A DNA stretch of 64,000 nt, taken from positions 28,663,287-28,727,286 of the forward strand of contig NC_072457.1 of the NCBI RefSeq assembly GCF_027596085.1, given 5' to 3'. The position numbers and the translations under genes were made by a program. Source of the stretch: Anoplopoma fimbria (lineage: Eukaryota; Chordata; Actinopteri; Perciformes; Anoplopomatidae). Shown in pieces: positions 40,108 through 64,000 of this stretch. Positions within the stretch are counted from its first letter, which is position 1; each line of letters opens with the position of its first letter. The notes under the pieces were generated by a model, which had not been told where the DNA came from, searched no databases, and saw only the letters and a list, made by a program, of their open reading frames with translations.

Positions 40108-41319
40108 TTTCTCTAGTGTAAAGAAAAAAGTGGTATCCCTTTGACCTTTTGTTATTATTAGCAATTATTTGACTAATATAAAATGCATTCAGTAGTATAT
40201 AAGTAATAGATGCAAAATATGTAGTATTTTTTATTTATTTGTATAATTGATATGATTATTAAATTATTTTGAAATTGATGAAAGGATCTCTATTGATTTA
40301 AATTGTCAGAAGAATGTTTAACATTTAATACATACGACTGGTATGATTTTTGTTTTTAAAGATATTGCTATATTTCTACAGGAATTGTTGTGTAGGTCCA
40401 AGACTAAATGCAAGCTTTACATGATTTGATTACAAACCAAAAATATCTGTATCCACAAACTGTCGACAGGTTCAGTGTGAAAAGTTCATGTCAGTGAACT
40501 TTAGTTCTGCACAGATAACTTGGAACAGAAAATAAACAACCCTGAAGAAAGAGCGGGGCTGGCTAGGTACAGAATATTTCTATGAACAAAAGTAGATCAA
40601 TGAGAATTGAGCAATTAATGAAGGAAATCTTTAAAGAATAATTATTCAGTGTACTCTTAAAAGGACAGGCCTTGATTTCAATGGGATCATTTGAAGCCCT
40701 GTCTGCTTGTGTTTGCTGTTCTTAAGGGTTATGGGCCTCACCCTCAGTGTGTAATTGTCAATGTTTACTATTTATTTTGTATAAAATAATTCTTTGCAAC
40801 TCTGAATGATGTATGTCACCACTTTACGTTAACATTTGCAATTTGTTTTAATTTGATGATTCGGTAGAGAAAGAAGACCTTTCACATGGTTGAGAACTGA
40901 TTTGATTTCCTCATGATAAGACAGGGGAAATAGTGTTCTGGAAAAAGGGTAATTTTACTGCTTAATCTCACTTTCTGTCTGTCAGGCAAACCTCATACTT
41001 TTTATATGTCATTTCAACATATTGCAATGTTTGGTGACCTGTTTATTATCTTTCTTTTCATTTGGTGTAGTGGTAGATGCCATGAAAACTGCCCAAGAAA
41101 AAAAACATGTATCTCACAAAGTTATACATTTTCAGGATATAGTTGGGAAGACATCATTTAACTGAAAACACTTGAGACCAATAAACAGTAGCCCCTTGAT
41201 TATAGTACGGGCATTGAGATGGGTTATGTATCCGCCCCACTTCATCTGGTGCATGTCCAGTCAGTAGCAGCCTGAGCCCACGACCACATTTTCCTCCATC
41301 TCTCTGATGTCCATTTTGG
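40108..41319. other. intergenic, nothing recognised
   Basis: AT-rich sequence without a supported gene. It may include further decayed retroelement sequence towards its right end. Confidence 0.5.
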
Positions 41320-41774
41320 CGGAGCATGCTGATGATGGTTTGGAGTTGCATGACGATCTTCAGCAATGTGGTAGGCTGCCTAACTCTGCAATCCTTGATG
41401 AACTTGATTCTCACCTCTCACATCTTCCAGATTCCCCAAATCACGATGTGCAGAGGCTTATTAGGTCTTATCTTACTCTTTTCTGAGATGGGCCCTCAAG
41501 TACCACTGTCAGGTACGATATTGATGTCGGTAACGTTTCCCCGGTTAAACAACATGCTTACCGGTGTCTATTCCAAAAAGGGAGCTGATGCAGAAGAGTG
41601 CAGCTGCTGTTGTGGTATTCAATGACCACAACCCCTTAGTGTTCCTCAACCGGATGTACAACCAGAACCAAAGACTGATACGCATCGCAATTACTGGTTC
41701 AAGAGTATAATCTTGAGATCAGACACAAGAAGGGTGTTGACAACATTGTTGCTGATACTTTATCCAGATTGTAA
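41320..41774 (+). mobile_element. Ty3/gypsy retrotransposon pol remnant, internally deleted and frameshifted
   Basis: Two pol pieces are recognisable. The left piece (about 41330-41580) reads DLQQCGRLPNSAIL and later DIDVGNVSPVKQHAYR after a frame change, like the segment just before the reverse transcriptase. The right piece (about 41610-41774) reads FNDHNPLVFLNRMYN and, after another frame change, LEIRHKKG and ADTLSRL then stop, like the RNase H end. The reverse transcriptase core is missing, so the copy is dead. Confidence 0.8.
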
Positions 41775-41849
41775 CTTTCACATGGTGTGTATCTCAGTGT
41801 AAAGTATGTACAAAACCTTAAAAGTGATGCACTGTTTTATGGGAGGGGT

Positions 41850-42663
41850 TGTTACGCCCCCTGACTCATCTCTGGCCTCTTTTAGGAAGAGAGCTGTCTG
41901 TCTCTGTGTTTCAGGTCTGCCACGCCCCCCTTTCACTGCCTGAAGCACCCACACCTGAATGTCATCAGGCCGTCAGTGGAGCTGCATATCAACCTCAGGA
42001 CCCAGTGATTCCATCTCTCTTTCGCTCTTGGCCTGTGAACTGGTTGTTGCTGCTGTCGTGAGCATTTGTACTGTGAAACGAGTGTTTATACTGTTACCCT
42101 CTGGTTTATACTGTTATCCTCTGGTTTATACTGTTACCCTCTGGTTTATACTCTGGTTTATACTGTTATCCTCTGGTTTATATCCTCTGGTTTATACTGT
42201 TACCCTCTGGTTTATACTGTTATCCTCTGGTTTATACTGTTACCCTCTGGTTTATACTGTTATCCTCTGGTTTATACTGTTACCCTCTGGTTTATACTGT
42301 TACCCTCTGGTTTATACTGTTACCCTCTGGTTTATACTGTTACCCTCTGGTTTATACTGTTATCCTCTGGTTTGGGGCTGGTTAGTTAGTGGGGAGGTTT
42401 ATTAGAAACCAGTCTGGGTGATTATAGGAAGCCGTGTAGGGGTTCTCTACCATTTTGGTTGTTGATTCTGTTTTCTCCTGTTTACTTATTAGCTAGGGAG
42501 CTCAGTATTGTGTTTTGATTTGTTTCTGTAGGAAAGCTGAGTTTCTTATTTTCTAGATAGTTTGGGGGTTTTGTTTATTATTTTGGCCTTCGAGACCCTG
42601 ACGTCAATTTCTGTTAATCTATCTGTTATTAATAAATGTTACTTATTGTGCGTGAGTGTTACA
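41850..42663 (+). mobile_element. 3' LTR of the gypsy remnant
   Basis: Begins TGTTACGCCCC directly after a purine-rich stretch (gggagggg, 41841-41848) that fits a polypurine tract, and ends GTGTTACA. It has TG...CA termini and an AATAAA at 42631-42636. Length 814 bp, inflated by an internal minisatellite. No 5' LTR was recognised, so target-site duplication cannot be checked. Confidence 0.7.
42089..42373. repeat. 20-bp minisatellite inside the LTR
   Basis: About fifteen copies of tttatactgttaccctctgg. Units alternate irregularly between taccc and tatcc variants, and two units are shortened. Confidence 0.95.
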
Positions 42664-42899
42664 GCTGCATTTTAATTTAGTGTCAACTTTTATCAAGGGT
42701 TTGTCTCAAATAGTTGTTACTGCCTACGTACCATAGACTATTAAGAAGGCCGTAACAAGCCTCTGTACAGCCAATTGACTCATTCTGAACATCATGTGGA
42801 GACATAATATCCAAAATTTTGAAATGGGGAAAAAAACCTGCAGTACATTACTGCATAGTACACACATGTATCAATGTACTGTAAACTAAGTGTAGAATC

Positions 42900-42932
42900 T
42901 TTATTATTATTATTATATTATATTATATTATA
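42900..42932. repeat. TTA/ATATT tract
   Basis: A few TTA units followed by TATTA units, about 450 bp before the htt start codon. Confidence 0.85.
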
Positions 42933-43036
42933 CTAGCCACTCCTCTCTCTGGCTGCAGCATTGACGTTGCTCACATATGTTTCTACATATTTCTCTCTGG
43001 ATTACAGCAACAATAACAAAGGAAAAAAAAAACCTC

Positions 43037-43190
43037 GGTCGCTCATTGGCTCTTCTGCATGTCACTCAACATAAAGCCGCAATCTGATTGGCCCGCTGAC
43101 GTTCCACCCGCTCCTCTCTGCAAACTGTCACATATGCCACTTCCGTGTGTGATTTGTCGGGAATACAGCGCTGCATCAAAGATGGCTCAC
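43037..43190 (+). promoter_or_regulatory. htt: probable htt core promoter (TATA-less)
   Basis: Contains two inverted CCAAT boxes (ATTGG at 43045-43049 and 43087-43091), a CRE-like half site tgacgtt near 43097, an ETS core CACTTCCG at 43138-43145, and a YY1-like aaagatggc at 43178-43186. No TATA box at the right spacing. Such a combination is typical of broadly expressed genes. The start site itself cannot be placed from sequence. Confidence 0.5.
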
Positions 43191-43238
43191 ATGAGACCAA
43201 CAATCTGTCCATTTAGGGTGAACACTGAGACGGAATAA
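43182..43238 (+). other. upstream ORF in probable htt 5' leader
   Basis: ATG followed by 17 more codons (MAHMRPTICPFRVNTETE) and TAA, ending 146 nt before the htt ATG. It is a uORF only if transcription begins upstream of 43182. The same ATG is also part of the YY1-like motif. Human HTT has a published 21-codon uORF that lowers translation. Confidence 0.4.
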
Positions 43239-43307
43239 GGGATATCTTGCACGAATAGAAGGCGGAGAGCCGGTGGTAGCACTCTCCGCACTACGCACCG
43301 CTCTCCT

Positions 43308-43380
43308 CGGTGCTAAGCTAGCTGGTTAGCTCACACAGTAACTATTAGCGAGCCCAGCTAGCTAGCTTACTGTTGATTGC
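43308..43380. repeat. GCTAGC/GTTAGC-rich low-complexity stretch before htt ATG
   Basis: Clustered ctagc, gttagc and ctagct motifs in the last 75 bp of the leader. A matching cluster (43497-43557) follows exon 1. Confidence 0.7.
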
Positions 43381-43384
43381 TAAA

Positions 43385-64000
<20,616 letters not shown>

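Noticed and set aside
42089..42373. Regular 20-bp repeats as a possible CRISPR array
   Set aside because: The units are directly adjacent with no unique spacers, and the genome is eukaryotic.
41959..42405. Frame of 148 codons with a repeated VYTVTLWFI-like pattern, looking like a repeat protein
   Set aside because: It is the 20-bp minisatellite of the LTR read in frame; period, position and unit variants match the DNA repeat exactly.

Overview
The window is vertebrate nuclear DNA, most likely from a spiny-rayed (percomorph) teleost. Genes are split into many small exons with GT-AG (one GC-AG) introns. Long (TG)n/(CA)n arrays are very frequent. The N-terminus of huntingtin carries only four glutamines and no proline-rich block, as in fish. 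Several interspersed repeats have the look of families common in teleost genomes. I cannot name the species.

There are two genes, both on the + strand. (1) grk4, G protein-coupled receptor kinase 4, occupies roughly 1-37910. Coding exon 1 lies left of the window; exons 2-16 run from 9424 to 34842 and join in a continuous frame, giving about 577 aa if exon 1 supplies the family-typical 55 coding nt. A long probable 3' UTR follows. (2) htt, huntingtin, starts at ATG 43385 and runs off the right edge. Fifty exons are present, 6933 coding nt or 2311 codons in one unbroken frame. The gap between the two coding regions is about 8.5 kb, and the order and orientation (GRK4 then HTT) match human 4p16.3.

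The grk4 introns are large and crowded with dinucleotide arrays. They also carry two copies of an AT-rich MITE-like element. The intergenic stretch holds a tRNA-like SINE relic and a broken Ty3/gypsy element whose 814-bp LTR contains a 20-bp minisatellite. That LTR ends about 720 bp upstream of the htt ATG. The htt promoter region looks TATA-less, with inverted CCAAT boxes, an ETS core and a YY1-like motif, and it is followed by a short upstream ORF. The htt gene is compact (50 exons in 20.6 kb) with one foldback MITE in an intron.

Most interesting points: a 174-nt, phase-0, serine-rich extra exon in htt that would sit exactly at the position of the human caspase-6 site (IVLD586); a triple CAG tandem splice acceptor in the same gene; splice donors of grk4 exons 2 and 13 and htt exon 7 each followed within 5-11 nt by long TG or CA arrays; a (TC)28 microsatellite that is itself the polypyrimidine tract of grk4 exon 14; and a GC-AG last intron of grk4 with possible alternative C-termini, the main one ending in the PDZ-type ligand SRL. 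No bacterial-type system, CRISPR array or tRNA/rRNA gene was seen.
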